A DNA stretch of 64,000 nt from Verrucomicrobiaceae bacterium (GTDB taxonomy: Bacteria > Verrucomicrobiota > Verrucomicrobiia > Verrucomicrobiales > Verrucomicrobiaceae), in NCBI GenBank assembly GCA_027484445.1, contig JAIXSY010000055.1:372001-436000 (forward strand), read 5' to 3'. The notes beneath the pieces are model-generated. The model was not told the origin of the DNA and searched no databases. It was given only the letters and a program-made list of their open reading frames with translations. A program made the translations under genes and the position numbers. Of this stretch, positions 46,395-56,106 are shown piece by piece; the first letter of the stretch is position 1; the number at the start of each line of letters is the position of its first letter.

Positions 46395-47735
46395 TCAACC
46401 CGCGATCGGGGACGCATTCACGGCCACGCAGGGCAGCATGATGGCGTCCTTCATGCCATGCAGGATTTTTTTATCGGCAGGACAAACCGTGGCCAGCACA
46501 CCGGAGAGATGCACCTCCTCCGTTCCCTGGGGAATGAAGTAGTAGGGGCAAAGTCGCACGCGGGCCTTCATCGGCACTGCTTCCGTGCGCGCGTCATCCC
46601 AGCGCGTGTGGACCACGCTACGCCCTTTGTGAAAACGCTGAAGCAAATAAGGATTCTGCGGATAAGCCGCCAGAGCTTCATCCAAAGCATGCGACCATTC
46701 CTCCTGCGACAAGTCATGCCCGATGGACACACTGCGTGAGCCCCAACCGATCTCGGAAAAGCCGCTGACCTTCAGCACCAGTTCCCGCTGCTTGCTGCCA
46801 AACCGCCGCACTTCCTCCCACGCGTGTGTGTCTAGACCAGGCAGGATGACCGTGGGGGGAAGCGGCGTAGGATCGACCACCCAACCCTGGGGAACGATAC
46901 GATGGAGCAGCTGTAGCTCATCAGGCCTGAGCTGCTGCTGCCACCAGAACTGCAACTGCGGGCAGTGAAACAGAACCAGCCAGAGTTTTTCCTCCAGGTA
47001 AGCTTTCAGCGGTGGTGTGAAGTGCAAATCCCCCTGCTCTGCCATGCGCAGCATTTCCAGAGAAAGATCCACCGCATCAAGGTCAAAGAGCTCAAAGAAG
47101 CGGTACAGGCTAGCTCCATGCAATTCACTGGGCGTGAGGTTCCAGGGATTCATCACCGAGCGCGGGTAGGCGCTGCTGTCTCGGTCATTCAGACGACCGA
47201 CCAGCCATTCCATCTCCGGCTGGTAGTCCCCTGACTCCCGAGAGACCAAAATGTCCTCTCGGGGGAAAGCGGACGCAAAACCGTCGATCATGCCTTCACG
47301 GCCACCGATCACCGCCTGACCAAGATCGGCGTAAGTCTCGTTCATCCAAGCTGTCAGGCCGATGCCGCCAGGCAGCGAGTCGATCTCCGCCAGAGTGAAA
47401 CCCTCTTCCGTGAGCACGAGGTCTGGGCGCAGCACTCCGGGCAAGTCGTCCCGCCACCGGGTGTGACGACCGAGCTTGACCACGCGCTCGGGTTTGCCCT
47501 GATCCATGAGCGCAGCGACCCAAGCAAGCTCAGGCTGCACGAGGCTCGCTTGGTAAAGTCGATCACAGGCACGCTGAAAAGCACGCAAAGCAGGCCCCAG
47601 TGCCTCAAGCGTAGCGATCATGTCCAGACTCAGAGGAAAGGCATCGGGCGAGAGCAGCCATTCTTTGTCCCGAAACATGCCCTCAGCAGGCATGGACTGG
47701 CGCAGATGGGCGATGCGGTCGGCAGGCGTGGACAT
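46395..47735 (-). CDS. Hypothetical protein, possible circularly permuted ATP-grasp fold
   Basis: FTLAEIDSLPGGIGLTAWMNETYADLG; ELVLKVSGFSEIGWGSRSVSIGHDLSQEEWSHALDEALAAYPQNPYLLQRF resembles ATP-grasp nucleotide-binding segments. Confidence 0.4.
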   Translation of the reverse strand: MSTPADRIAHLRQSMPAEGMFRDKEWLLSPDAFPLSLDMIATLEALGPALRAFQRACDRLYQASLVQPELAWVAALMDQGKPERVVKLGRHTRWRDDLPGVLRPDLVLTEEGFTLAEIDSLPGGIGLTAWMNETYADLGQAVIGGREGMIDGFASAFPREDILVSRESGDYQPEMEWLVGRLNDRDSSAYPRSVMNPWNLTPSELHGASLYRFFELFDLDAVDLSLEMLRMAEQGDLHFTPPLKAYLEEKLWLVLFHCPQLQFWWQQQLRPDELQLLHRIVPQGWVVDPTPLPPTVILPGLDTHAWEEVRRFGSKQRELVLKVSGFSEIGWGSRSVSIGHDLSQEEWSHALDEALAAYPQNPYLLQRFHKGRSVVHTRWDDARTEAVPMKARVRLCPYYFIPQGTEEVHLSGVLATVCPADKKILHGMKDAIMLPCVAVNASPIAG

Positions 47736-47739
47736 GGGA

Positions 47740-47979
47740 TCAAATGGGGCGCAGTGCACCGCGCTGGTTACGACTGCCGCAGGAAGGACAGGTGCTGACA
47801 GCTCCCTGCTCTGTCGGCGTATAGGTGCAGCTGCAAATGCGGCACTGAATGGCAATCCGACGGCGGCGGACCTCACGACGGCGCTCTTGCCACAGTGTCC
47901 AGGTCCAAAGCGCGACAACGAGGGTGACGCCAATCAGCATGACCACCACGATGAGGGAGCTGAGGTGAAGACGGATCAT
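47740..47979 (-). CDS. Small membrane protein with zinc-ribbon
   Basis: N-terminal TM, CRICSCTYTPTEQGAVSTCPSCGSRN. Confidence 0.6.
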   Translation of the reverse strand: MIRLHLSSLIVVVMLIGVTLVVALWTWTLWQERRREVRRRRIAIQCRICSCTYTPTEQGAVSTCPSCGSRNQRGALRPI

Positions 47980-48728
47980 GGCGCTTTGGCTTTTTCAATC
48001 TGCCACTCGAAGGTGACCTCTGCCCAATCCAGCTCTGCTGCCCCCTGACCTGCTGGCTGAAAGCGAGAGACAAGCAGGGCATCGTGCAGACGAGCATGGA
48101 TTTGGGGATCCTCCGAGCTGCTCAGCGGCAGCACCAGCAGTGGGCGCCCCCGGGCATCCAGCCCGACCCGGAACCTGACACGCTCAGGATCGAGGAGCAG
48201 GATGCCGCTGAGATCTCCTGACTGCAAGACTGGCCGACCCTGCACCTGCATCCGCAGCTGGGCTGCGGGTCGCGGAGCCACCGGCGCTGGCACTGTAGCA
48301 CGCGGCACGGGCGGCAGGACATCCTCGACACGCATGACGCCGAGCGGCGCGGCCACAGGGCTAGGGTGAGTCGCATCTTCCCCACGCAGACTGGCCTGAA
48401 AGCCACGGGTGCCAGGACGAAAGCTCGGCAGCAAGACGGCAGGAACTTCGCTGACCGCCATGGATTCACTCGGCAGCAGGGCGAAGCTGCGATCCATCGC
48501 CCGATGGATCAAAGCGCGCTCCGCAGGCACTTCAGGATTCAGCAAAATCATCTGCTGCGGGCGGGCAACGAGCGTCGGTGTCTCTGGAGTGACGATGCGG
48601 AACAAAATGAATAGCGATGCTAGCCCCAGTAGCGTGAGCAGCAGAAAGCCTCCGAGCCAGACAGAAGACACGTCGTGCCGCCGCCAGTCAAAGATCAGCT
48701 GAGATTCCGAGGCTGGCCGGTGCTTCAT
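47976..48728 (-). CDS. Membrane-anchored periplasmic protein, TonB-position partner of ExbB/ExbD
   Basis: Single N-terminal TM then Pro-rich region; 4-bp overlaps with neighbours in exbB-exbD operon. Confidence 0.5.
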   Translation of the reverse strand: MKHRPASESQLIFDWRRHDVSSVWLGGFLLLTLLGLASLFILFRIVTPETPTLVARPQQMILLNPEVPAERALIHRAMDRSFALLPSESMAVSEVPAVLLPSFRPGTRGFQASLRGEDATHPSPVAAPLGVMRVEDVLPPVPRATVPAPVAPRPAAQLRMQVQGRPVLQSGDLSGILLLDPERVRFRVGLDARGRPLLVLPLSSSEDPQIHARLHDALLVSRFQPAGQGAAELDWAEVTFEWQIEKAKAP

Positions 48729-49147
48729 CGGGCGCTAGCAGGTTTTTCCGGTGGCGGGGTGGTGGACAGCGCGACCTCATAGCCCAGTTCCATGGCTAGA
48801 CTGCCGACCTCTGCAAAACGTCCCGCCGGTGCTTGACGATCCGTGTGCAGCAGCAGCATGCGCTCACCGCTGCGGCCCTGCTGTAGCTCGGTGCGCAGTT
48901 GCTCCCAGCTGACCTTTTTGCCATCAAAGTAAATGGGTGATCCATCCCCACCGGCCAGCGTGACAATGTGTGCCCGATCAAAACCCGTCAGGCGGCTGCT
49001 CGACCGTGGTTTTTCCACCTTGATCCCAGACTGCTCGACAAAACCACTGCTGAATAGAAAACAGACCAGCAGAAGCAGGATCGCATTCAGCAGAGGAGTG
49101 ACGTAGAGCCAGGGGCTCTGCCTGGGCAGATGACTCTCAAGCTTCAT
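48725..49147 (-). CDS. ExbD/TolR-family biopolymer transport protein
   Basis: TPLLNAILLLLVCFLFSSGF; periplasmic ExbD-like domain (FDGKKVSWEQLRTELQQ). Confidence 0.75.
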   Translation of the reverse strand: MKLESHLPRQSPWLYVTPLLNAILLLLVCFLFSSGFVEQSGIKVEKPRSSSRLTGFDRAHIVTLAGGDGSPIYFDGKKVSWEQLRTELQQGRSGERMLLLHTDRQAPAGRFAEVGSLAMELGYEVALSTTPPPEKPASAR

Positions 49148-49165
49148 GAGATGCGACAGGTGGGA

Positions 49166-49855
49166 TCACGGCTGCGCTTTCCGAGAGCGCGGCTTGGCAG
49201 CAGAGGATTCTTCGAGCGGCTGGCGGAACTCGACGATGTTGTCGGCAGCGCGCGCGTCTTCGATGAGATTCACGATCTCCACCCCCGCCCGCTCCATGTC
49301 ATGCATGATCGAGCGAGCTCTCGCACTGAGAAAGGCATAAAACAGGTAGGCCGGAATGGCCACCACCAGACCAAGAGCTGAGGTGATCAGGCTCTGGTAA
49401 ACCCCACGAGCCACCTCGGCAGGCGTGGTGAAGCCGTTCGTGCTGGACAGATTCGTGAAGCTATCCAGAAGCCCAATGACAGTGCCGAGCAGGCCGATGA
49501 GCGGCCCGGCGTGGGCGATGGCATTCAAAATGGGCAAGTAGCGCTCCAGCCGTGGCACCTCCAGCTGACCAGCTTCTTGGACAATCTCCTTCAGCTGCTC
49601 ACGTGAGGCGTGCTGACGCAGGATCGCCGCATGGATGACACGCCCTGCCGGCACACGCGTGGCCACGCATTCTTGCAGAGCCTCAGCAAAATTCCGCCGG
49701 CGGATCAGCGCCGCCAGACCTGCCAGAAACTCGCCCACGTTCATGCTCGCCCGATGGTAGTAGGCTAGCCTCTCGAAAAAAATCGCCAGGGAAAACCCCA
49801 GGCACGCCATCAGCAGCCAGACCAGCGGGCCGCCTTTGGAGATGAGTTCGGTCAT
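49166..49855 (-). CDS. MotA/TolQ/ExbB proton channel family protein
   Basis: LPILNAIAHAGPLIGLLGTVIGLLDSFTNLSSTNGFTTPAEVARGVYQSLITSALGLVVAIPAYLFYAFLS. Confidence 0.93.
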   Translation of the reverse strand: MTELISKGGPLVWLLMACLGFSLAIFFERLAYYHRASMNVGEFLAGLAALIRRRNFAEALQECVATRVPAGRVIHAAILRQHASREQLKEIVQEAGQLEVPRLERYLPILNAIAHAGPLIGLLGTVIGLLDSFTNLSSTNGFTTPAEVARGVYQSLITSALGLVVAIPAYLFYAFLSARARSIMHDMERAGVEIVNLIEDARAADNIVEFRQPLEESSAAKPRSRKAQP

Positions 49856-50004
49856 AATCTGCAAAATAGAAGATGGAAAATCAGATGGCTGAGCCACGAA
49901 GTGCCAGCCGAACCCCACAGCGTAGAGCAGAAGGGATGCCTCTTGATTAAAATTCCAAAAAACGCCACAAGTCTAGCCCTCATTCTTTCACGGAGCCAAA
50001 CATT

Positions 50005-50466
50005 TTGCACCCAGCTGTCTCCAGCGTCCCAGACCGAGCCCGCGTCCTCCTCGTGGAGGAAAGCCTGCCCTACCGACGCGTGATCCGCGAGGCACTCACC
50101 TCTTTTCGCCAGTGCGAGGTGGATGACTGCCCGACGGCCGAGCGCGCCTTCGAGCTGGCCCTGTCCCGCCCCTACCAGCTGCTCATTTTAGCCGTCTCCC
50201 TCCCTGACATAAGCGGGGTCATGCTGGATCGCCTGATCGCCCGCGCTTATCCGCTGGCACATCCGGGCAGCCACACGGCTCCTCCGGTCATTTTTTTGAC
50301 CAAAAACGAACACAGCAGCGAACTCACCCCAGACCAACGCAATGCTCGACGTCGTGGCACCGTTCCCTACCCACCCCGGCTAGACATCTTGCTGCCACTG
50401 ACGGCTGGTCTGCTGCCAGAGAGCCTGCCCACCAGTCCCCTTCCCCTCCCACCCCGTGTTCCCTGA
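50005..50466 (+). CDS. Receiver-like (pseudo-receiver) domain protein
   Basis: RARVLLVEESLPYRRVIREALTSF..LLILAVSLPDISGVMLDRLIAR; expected phosphoacceptor Asp is Ala. Confidence 0.6.
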   Translation: MHPAVSSVPDRARVLLVEESLPYRRVIREALTSFRQCEVDDCPTAERAFELALSRPYQLLILAVSLPDISGVMLDRLIARAYPLAHPGSHTAPPVIFLTKNEHSSELTPDQRNARRRGTVPYPPRLDILLPLTAGLLPESLPTSPLPLPPRVP

Positions 50467-51115
50467 CCCCTCCGCCTCCCACCCCGCCGTGAAGATTTGC
50501 GGCATCACCCAGCGCCAGCAGGCACATGACATCGTGGCTCTCGGTGCCGATGCTCTCGGGATCAATTTTTGGCCCAAATCCAAGCGCTACCTGCCGCTGG
50601 ATCAGACCGATTGGCTGCCCGAGCTGCACGGCAGCACCACGCTCGTGGCTGTGCTAGTGAATGCAGATGAACGCACAGTAGATACCCTGCTGGAAGAAGG
50701 GCTAGTCCACATCCTGCAACTCCACGGAGACGAGACCCCCACCCAGGTCGCTGCCCTGCAAGAGAGAGGAGCCCAGGTCATCAAAGCCCTGGCCGTTCGG
50801 GACCAAGCCTCTCTGGCACGGATCGGTGATTTCCCCTGTGAGACCCTTTTGCTCGATGCCTTCAATCCCAGCCTCTATGGTGGTACGGGAGAAACCTTCC
50901 CGTGGGAGTTGGCCCGGCTGGCACAGGAACTCTACCCTGACAAGCGCTTCATCCTCTCCGGCGGATTGACCCCGGCAAACGTCCGTGAAGCCATCGAGGC
51001 GACTCAACCTGCGGCGGTCGATGTGGCCAGCGGGGTCGAGGCTGCGCCTGGCATCAAGGACTTAGAGCTTGTGCGCACCTTCATTGAGCAAGCTCGCTGC
51101 GCCCACCTGCGCTAA
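50456..51115 (+). CDS. trpF: Phosphoribosylanthranilate isomerase
   Basis: VKICGITQRQQAHDIVALGADALGINFWPKSKRYL; LSGGLTPANVREAIEATQPAAVDVASGVEAAPGIKD. Confidence 0.95.
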   Translation: MFPDPSASHPAVKICGITQRQQAHDIVALGADALGINFWPKSKRYLPLDQTDWLPELHGSTTLVAVLVNADERTVDTLLEEGLVHILQLHGDETPTQVAALQERGAQVIKALAVRDQASLARIGDFPCETLLLDAFNPSLYGGTGETFPWELARLAQELYPDKRFILSGGLTPANVREAIEATQPAAVDVASGVEAAPGIKDLELVRTFIEQARCAHLR

Positions 51116-51138
51116 CCTTTTCTCCGCGAAGATTCCTC

Positions 51139-51738
51139 ATGTCGCTGCCCACTCACGCACAAGCTTCCGCTCTGATCCGCCATCGTCGCTCCATCAAACC
51201 CACCGACCTGGACCCGCATCGCGAGATCAGCACCGAGCTGCTCACCCAGATCCTGGAAGATGCCACCTGGGCTCCCAACCATGGCCTGACGGAACCCTGG
51301 CTGTTTCATCTCTTTCAGAGGAACAGTCGCGACGAACTGGCCAAGCAGCTGCAACAAGCCTATCGCGACATCACCCCTGCTGCTGAGTTCCGTGCCGATA
51401 AGCTGGCCAAGATGGGAGAAAACCCAAGGCTGGCGCCGGTCGTCATCGCCGCTGTGATGAAACGACAGGGAGCTGGTGGAAAAATTCCCGAAATTGAGGA
51501 AATCGAAGCCGTCGCCTCTGCTCTGCAAAATCTACAGCTCAGTGCCACAGCAGCCGGACTGGGAGGCTACTGGTCCTCGCCCGCCGTTCTTGATGCCCCA
51601 AGCTTCAAAAGCTGGCTCGGCCTGACTGAAGCAGACCGTTGCATCGGTCTGATCTATCTCGGCTGGCCTAAAGCCACCCTGACCTGGCCTCGCAGCGCCC
51701 GCCGCCCACTGGCAGAAAAGGTCATTTGGCATTCGTGA
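51139..51738 (+). CDS. Nitroreductase family protein
   Basis: IRHRRSIKPTDLDPHREISTELLTQILEDATWAPNHGLTEPWLFHLF; ATAAGLGGYWSSP. Confidence 0.9.
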   Translation: MSLPTHAQASALIRHRRSIKPTDLDPHREISTELLTQILEDATWAPNHGLTEPWLFHLFQRNSRDELAKQLQQAYRDITPAAEFRADKLAKMGENPRLAPVVIAAVMKRQGAGGKIPEIEEIEAVASALQNLQLSATAAGLGGYWSSPAVLDAPSFKSWLGLTEADRCIGLIYLGWPKATLTWPRSARRPLAEKVIWHS

Positions 51739-51884
51739 GAGGGATCGTTCCAGGATCAAAAATCTTGACCCACACATCAAAAAACGCCGATGCGCGTTCA
51801 CATCATTTGCAAATTCACTTCTTGAAAGCGTCGCTTGGGGCTGGGCTTTCTACAGGTGCTCTTTATGGTTCACCCCGAAGTCAG

Positions 51885-52772
51885 TCATTCGGCTTCATTT
51901 TGCACAGCCTGCATCCACGCTTGCAGCGCGCTTTGCCAGGAACGGATGGGCGAGCCGAGGCAGTGAGAGAGTCTCGCATTCGACATGACGGTGTGGCGTG
52001 GACGCTGGGCGATGAAGCCGGTGAAGTCATCCAGCCGAGTGCCTTGTACCGAGACAGGCTGAGGCAGCAGTCCGGCTTGCCAGGCTTGGTCGCAGACTTC
52101 CTGGGCGTAAGTCTGCCATGTGGCACGTCCGCTGTTGCAGAGGTGCAGGATTTTTTCTTCCCAAGCTTCCTGCTGCCAAAGCTGTTCCAGCCAATGAGCG
52201 ATGTCGTGCACGCTCGTGGGCACACTCCACTTATCACCGATGCCAGAGACAGATTGCCCTGACTGTGCTTGGCGCAGGATTTGATCTGGAAAGCTACCTG
52301 CGGTGCCAAACAGCCAAGAAACCCGCGCCACAAGAGCACGAGAACAGGACTGAAGAACCAAGATCTCTGCCTCTCGCTTGGTGCGACCATAATGGCAGAC
52401 AGGCTCTGCGGCGCTGGTTTCCGTGAGCAAGATGTCATCCTGCCCCCCGAAGACATAATCGGTGCTGATGTGGAGCATGGGAATGCTGCGTGCTTCACAA
52501 AGCAGCGCCAGCTCTCGGCTAGCCTCTGCGTTCACTTGGCTTGCGATCTCAGGCTGACGTTCACAGGCATCAGGGCTGCCCATCGCGGCGCAGTGGATGA
52601 GCAAATCGAAGTCGAGATGGCTCAATCGGCGCTTGATCTCGGCAGGCTGGGAAAGGTCCAAGTCGGCACGGGTCGGTGTCAAAAGAGTGTGCCGAGCCCG
52701 GTAGTGCTGGACCAAGGCACCGCCGAGTCGTCCGGTTGTGCCGGTGATCAGTATTTTTCTTTCCTCAGACAT
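51885..52772 (-). CDS. dTDP-4-dehydrorhamnose reductase-like NAD-dependent epimerase (RmlD family)
   Basis: KILITGTTGRLGGALVQHYR; LHISTDYVFGGQDDI; VCHYGRTKREAEILV. Confidence 0.85.
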   Translation of the reverse strand: MSEERKILITGTTGRLGGALVQHYRARHTLLTPTRADLDLSQPAEIKRRLSHLDFDLLIHCAAMGSPDACERQPEIASQVNAEASRELALLCEARSIPMLHISTDYVFGGQDDILLTETSAAEPVCHYGRTKREAEILVLQSCSRALVARVSWLFGTAGSFPDQILRQAQSGQSVSGIGDKWSVPTSVHDIAHWLEQLWQQEAWEEKILHLCNSGRATWQTYAQEVCDQAWQAGLLPQPVSVQGTRLDDFTGFIAQRPRHTVMSNARLSHCLGSPIRSWQSALQAWMQAVQNEAE

Positions 52773-52891
52773 GACACTCTTGCCATGTCGATGGCTCCAT
52801 CGCTTGCAATCCCTTTCCTGGCATTCATCATGCATCACAGGCACATGCGCGCCGCCTGGAGAGACCGTGAATCCAAGCTTTGACCCCTTCC

Positions 52892-54139
52892 ATGTCCCAG
52901 CCATCCATCGCCATCATCGGCGCCGGCCTCGCCGGCTTAGCCTGCGCGCGGCATTTGGCTCGGGCAGGTCTCGCGTTTCGGATCTTTGAGGCTGGAGATG
53001 CCGTGGGCGGAAGAGTCCGCTCGGATCGCGTGGAGGGCTTCACCCTGGATCGTGGTTTCCAAGTCCTGCTCACCGCTTACCCTGAGGCCAAGCAAGTGCT
53101 GGATTTTGAAGGCTTGAACCTGCGCCCTTTGTATCGCGGTGCAGATGTTTTTTTCCAAGGAACACGCCACCGACTCGCGGATCCGTTTCACCACCCCATC
53201 GATGCCCTGAAAAGCCTGCCGGATGGATTGATCCCCTGGATGGACAAATGGCGAACCCTGGTGCTGCGCAAGGAGACCTCCGGCATCCGAGAAGTGGCGC
53301 GCCGCCTGCCAGAAATGGAGACGGAAGATTACCTCAAGGACTTCGGCTTTAGCGACGAGGCAATCGACCGCTTTTTCCGCCCCTTTTTTGGAGGTGTATT
53401 TCTGGAAAAAGACCTCCGCACCTCCGCGCGGATGTTTCTTTTCCTCTACTCGATGTTTCAGAAAGGCGGTGCCTCCATTCCTGCGCACGGCATCCAGGCG
53501 ATTCCCGAGCAGCTCGCCATCGCCCTACCGCCAGACAGCCTGCGCCTGAATTGCCCGGTGGCGGCCATCGAACCGGGACGTGTGTCACTGGAATCTGGGG
53601 AGATCGTGGAGGCTAGCCATATCATTCTGGCGGTGAGTGAGGAGGCGGCCTTTCACCTACTGCCAGATTCGGTGGGGGAAAAACCCAAACCGCCGCGCAG
53701 CACCACCTGCCTTTATTTCACCACCAGCGATCCATTGCCAGGTCGATCCATCCTGAGTCTGGATGGGGAAAACCGAGGGCCGGTGAACAATGCATGCGTG
53801 CTGACCCACGCTGCGCCTGAACGCGCTCCGCAGGGACAGCACCTGATCAGTACGAGCATCATCGGGGCGCCTTCCAGTGCCGAACTTGAAGAAGTGGTGC
53901 GTGAGCAAATGGCGCGCTGGTTTGGCCCCGTGGCCAGACGGTGGCGCCACCTGCGGACCTATCAGATCCGCCACGCACAGCCTGAGGGCAGGCAATTGCG
54001 CCCTGGTGATGAACCACAGCCCGCCGTGATCGCACCGGGTCTCTTCCGTTGTGGCGACTACGTGGAAGATGTGTCCATCAATGGAGCCCTGATGAGTGGT
54101 CGCCGGGCCGCAGATGCCGTGATCGGTAGCCTAGCCTGA
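52892..54139 (+). CDS. FAD-dependent amine oxidase/phytoene desaturase-like protein
   Basis: IAIIGAGLAGLACARHLARAGLAFRIFEAGDAVGGRVRSD; CGDYVEDVSINGALMSGRRAADAV. Confidence 0.9.
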   Translation: MSQPSIAIIGAGLAGLACARHLARAGLAFRIFEAGDAVGGRVRSDRVEGFTLDRGFQVLLTAYPEAKQVLDFEGLNLRPLYRGADVFFQGTRHRLADPFHHPIDALKSLPDGLIPWMDKWRTLVLRKETSGIREVARRLPEMETEDYLKDFGFSDEAIDRFFRPFFGGVFLEKDLRTSARMFLFLYSMFQKGGASIPAHGIQAIPEQLAIALPPDSLRLNCPVAAIEPGRVSLESGEIVEASHIILAVSEEAAFHLLPDSVGEKPKPPRSTTCLYFTTSDPLPGRSILSLDGENRGPVNNACVLTHAAPERAPQGQHLISTSIIGAPSSAELEEVVREQMARWFGPVARRWRHLRTYQIRHAQPEGRQLRPGDEPQPAVIAPGLFRCGDYVEDVSINGALMSGRRAADAVIGSLA

Positions 54140-54226
54140 AATCAAAGTCAGCCCCATGCCTCAGGCCAAAGTACATGCGGCCTCAAGCCATGGCCGATGG
54201 GAACTTTGGCCTGGAGCCAGGACAAC

Positions 54227-54721
54227 TCACCAGCACCACGGATTGTGCCCCCAGCCATTGCCGCCCCAGCCTGGACCGCCGAAGTGATTCACGACCAAGC
54301 CACTGCGGAAAGGCGAGCCCCAGGGTGCTGCCCCATAACGAAAGCCACCGGTGCGACCGTAGGGATAGCCTGACCATCCAGCCCGATAGGGTGATATACC
54401 ACGGCGCACATAAACTGGACGGCCCCGCACCGCGTGGTGACGATTCCATCCGCCATTCCAGCCTCCGAAGTAGAGACGCTGGTCACGGCTAGCTCCAATG
54501 CGCGATCCAGCCAGAGAGCCGAGTAGGCCACCGATGGCTGCACCTTCCAAAGGTCTTCCACTCTGATTTCCAAGGATGGCACCGAGCATCCCGCCGCCCA
54601 CGGCACCGACCACTGCGCCATTTTGTTCATTGGGTCCTGCGTAAGGATTCACACAAGAGGTTAGGGGTAGCGTTGCGAGCATTGCCCCCACGGTCACCAT
54701 TCGATGCAGTTTTGTTTTCAT
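54227..54721 (-). CDS. Glycine-zipper lipoprotein/membrane protein
   Basis: MKTKLHRMVTVGAMLATLPLTSCVNPYAGPNEQNGAVVGAVGGGMLGAILGNQSGRPLEGAAIGGLLGSLAGSRIG. Confidence 0.75.
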   Translation of the reverse strand: MKTKLHRMVTVGAMLATLPLTSCVNPYAGPNEQNGAVVGAVGGGMLGAILGNQSGRPLEGAAIGGLLGSLAGSRIGASRDQRLYFGGWNGGWNRHHAVRGRPVYVRRGISPYRAGWSGYPYGRTGGFRYGAAPWGSPFRSGLVVNHFGGPGWGGNGWGHNPWCW

Positions 54722-54851
54722 AGATAGGTCTGGAGTTTGGCTTCGGCCTCGCGGACCGAATCTCGAATTGGACTCCCCTGCCCTGAGTTCATTCATTCAA
54801 ACCCAAGTTTTTTCCTGATGCATTTCAGTGATCCCAGTGGCTATGAAACGC

Positions 54852-55985
54852 CTAGTTTTTGGATCGAAAAAACGGAATGCCTAACCGCTCTGCCATGCGC
54901 TGGGGCCGCCTCAGGGCTTCTGCCATGCGCTGAGACTCATCCGCACCGCGAAGGTCTTTGCAATCTGGGTGAGCCTCAGGTGAGTCGATCAATCCCAGGT
55001 GGTGAAGCACGTGCGCTGTGCTGTGCTTGTAGGGGGAAGCGCTCATGCGATCGTCCAACCGGAAGACCAAATCCTCGAACGACTGAAAGGCTTCAAAGAG
55101 CTTGTAAACGCGCGTGTCGAAGCACCCCGAACCGGTCTTGAACTTCTTTTCCACCACCTCATCCAGCAGCCACATGTCACGTGCAGCACAGATCAATGGA
55201 CAGGCACTGACTCCTGCCCCGATCAAGAGCGGAAGGCCAAGACGGATCGCAGTCGGGATGCCATAGTCATCGCCGCTGTGAGGCGCAAACGGCAGATTCA
55301 GGGAGCGGCACATGGCTGCCCAGTAGAGAAAATGTGGTTCATCCAGAGTGCTGATTTTTCCCCCCACATACTTTGGATGCAGAGCGATCTGATGCAGCAG
55401 CCAGGGCTCATAGGGTGTGGCCCAGGGCACAAAGGAAGGCTCCAAGGCATGAGCGATCGCCGGGTGAGTGATGTGCTCTGCGATTTCGAAATAGGCGTCT
55501 CGACGAGCCTCAGGCTCCAGCAGATTCAGCAGCCGCGATGTCATGATCATGACCTCCGCATTCGAATGACTCTGCGCGATGTCGAGCAGGGGCCAGTAGC
55601 GCTCGGCCTGGAAGACCTCATCGTTTTGTGCACCGCGCGCAGTTACACCCGCGATGAACTTGGCTTCTGGGAAATCAGCTCGGAATCTCCGCAGGACCTC
55701 AGCGTAGAGTTCATCCGACAGATCGAAAATGTAGCCCGTGTCTGCATTCAGCACGAAGACCATCTCCACCCCGTAGTAATCGCCACACTGCTGCATCCAG
55801 CGCACACTTCGGGAAAAGCCCTCCCAATCTGGCTGACCGTCTTTAAAGGGCAACAAAGTCGCCACGCAGAGCCGAGCCTTGGTGGTGTGATCCACCAGTG
55901 TTTCTTCGGCCGTGTGAGCCCAAACGGTTTCGCACCAGCGCGTGGTGGGGGTCAGGTCCTTGGGATCAGTGATGAGGTCGATCAT
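54852..55985 (-). CDS. Dihydrodipicolinate synthase/aldolase-family-like protein
   Basis: ARLCVATLLPFKDGQPDWEGFSRSVRWMQQCGDYYGVEMVFVLNADTGYIFDLSDELYAEVLRRFR; TIM-barrel aldolase-like layout. Confidence 0.55.
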   Translation of the reverse strand: MIDLITDPKDLTPTTRWCETVWAHTAEETLVDHTTKARLCVATLLPFKDGQPDWEGFSRSVRWMQQCGDYYGVEMVFVLNADTGYIFDLSDELYAEVLRRFRADFPEAKFIAGVTARGAQNDEVFQAERYWPLLDIAQSHSNAEVMIMTSRLLNLLEPEARRDAYFEIAEHITHPAIAHALEPSFVPWATPYEPWLLHQIALHPKYVGGKISTLDEPHFLYWAAMCRSLNLPFAPHSGDDYGIPTAIRLGLPLLIGAGVSACPLICAARDMWLLDEVVEKKFKTGSGCFDTRVYKLFEAFQSFEDLVFRLDDRMSASPYKHSTAHVLHHLGLIDSPEAHPDCKDLRGADESQRMAEALRRPQRMAERLGIPFFRSKN

Positions 55986-56106
55986 ATATGATCGCCTTTA
56001 ACGCGCAGATGTCACCTCAGCAAGTCGCGTTTTGCGACCTTTCTCAAAGTTCGCAAAAAAAGCCCGATTGCCTCATGGCACAGGTTTTCTCGACCTAAAC
56101 GTGGGC

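Noticed and set aside
54999-55991. 330-aa plus-strand ORF antisense to the aldolase-like gene
   Set aside because: Antisense shadow; the minus-strand ORF has coherent TIM-barrel-like features.
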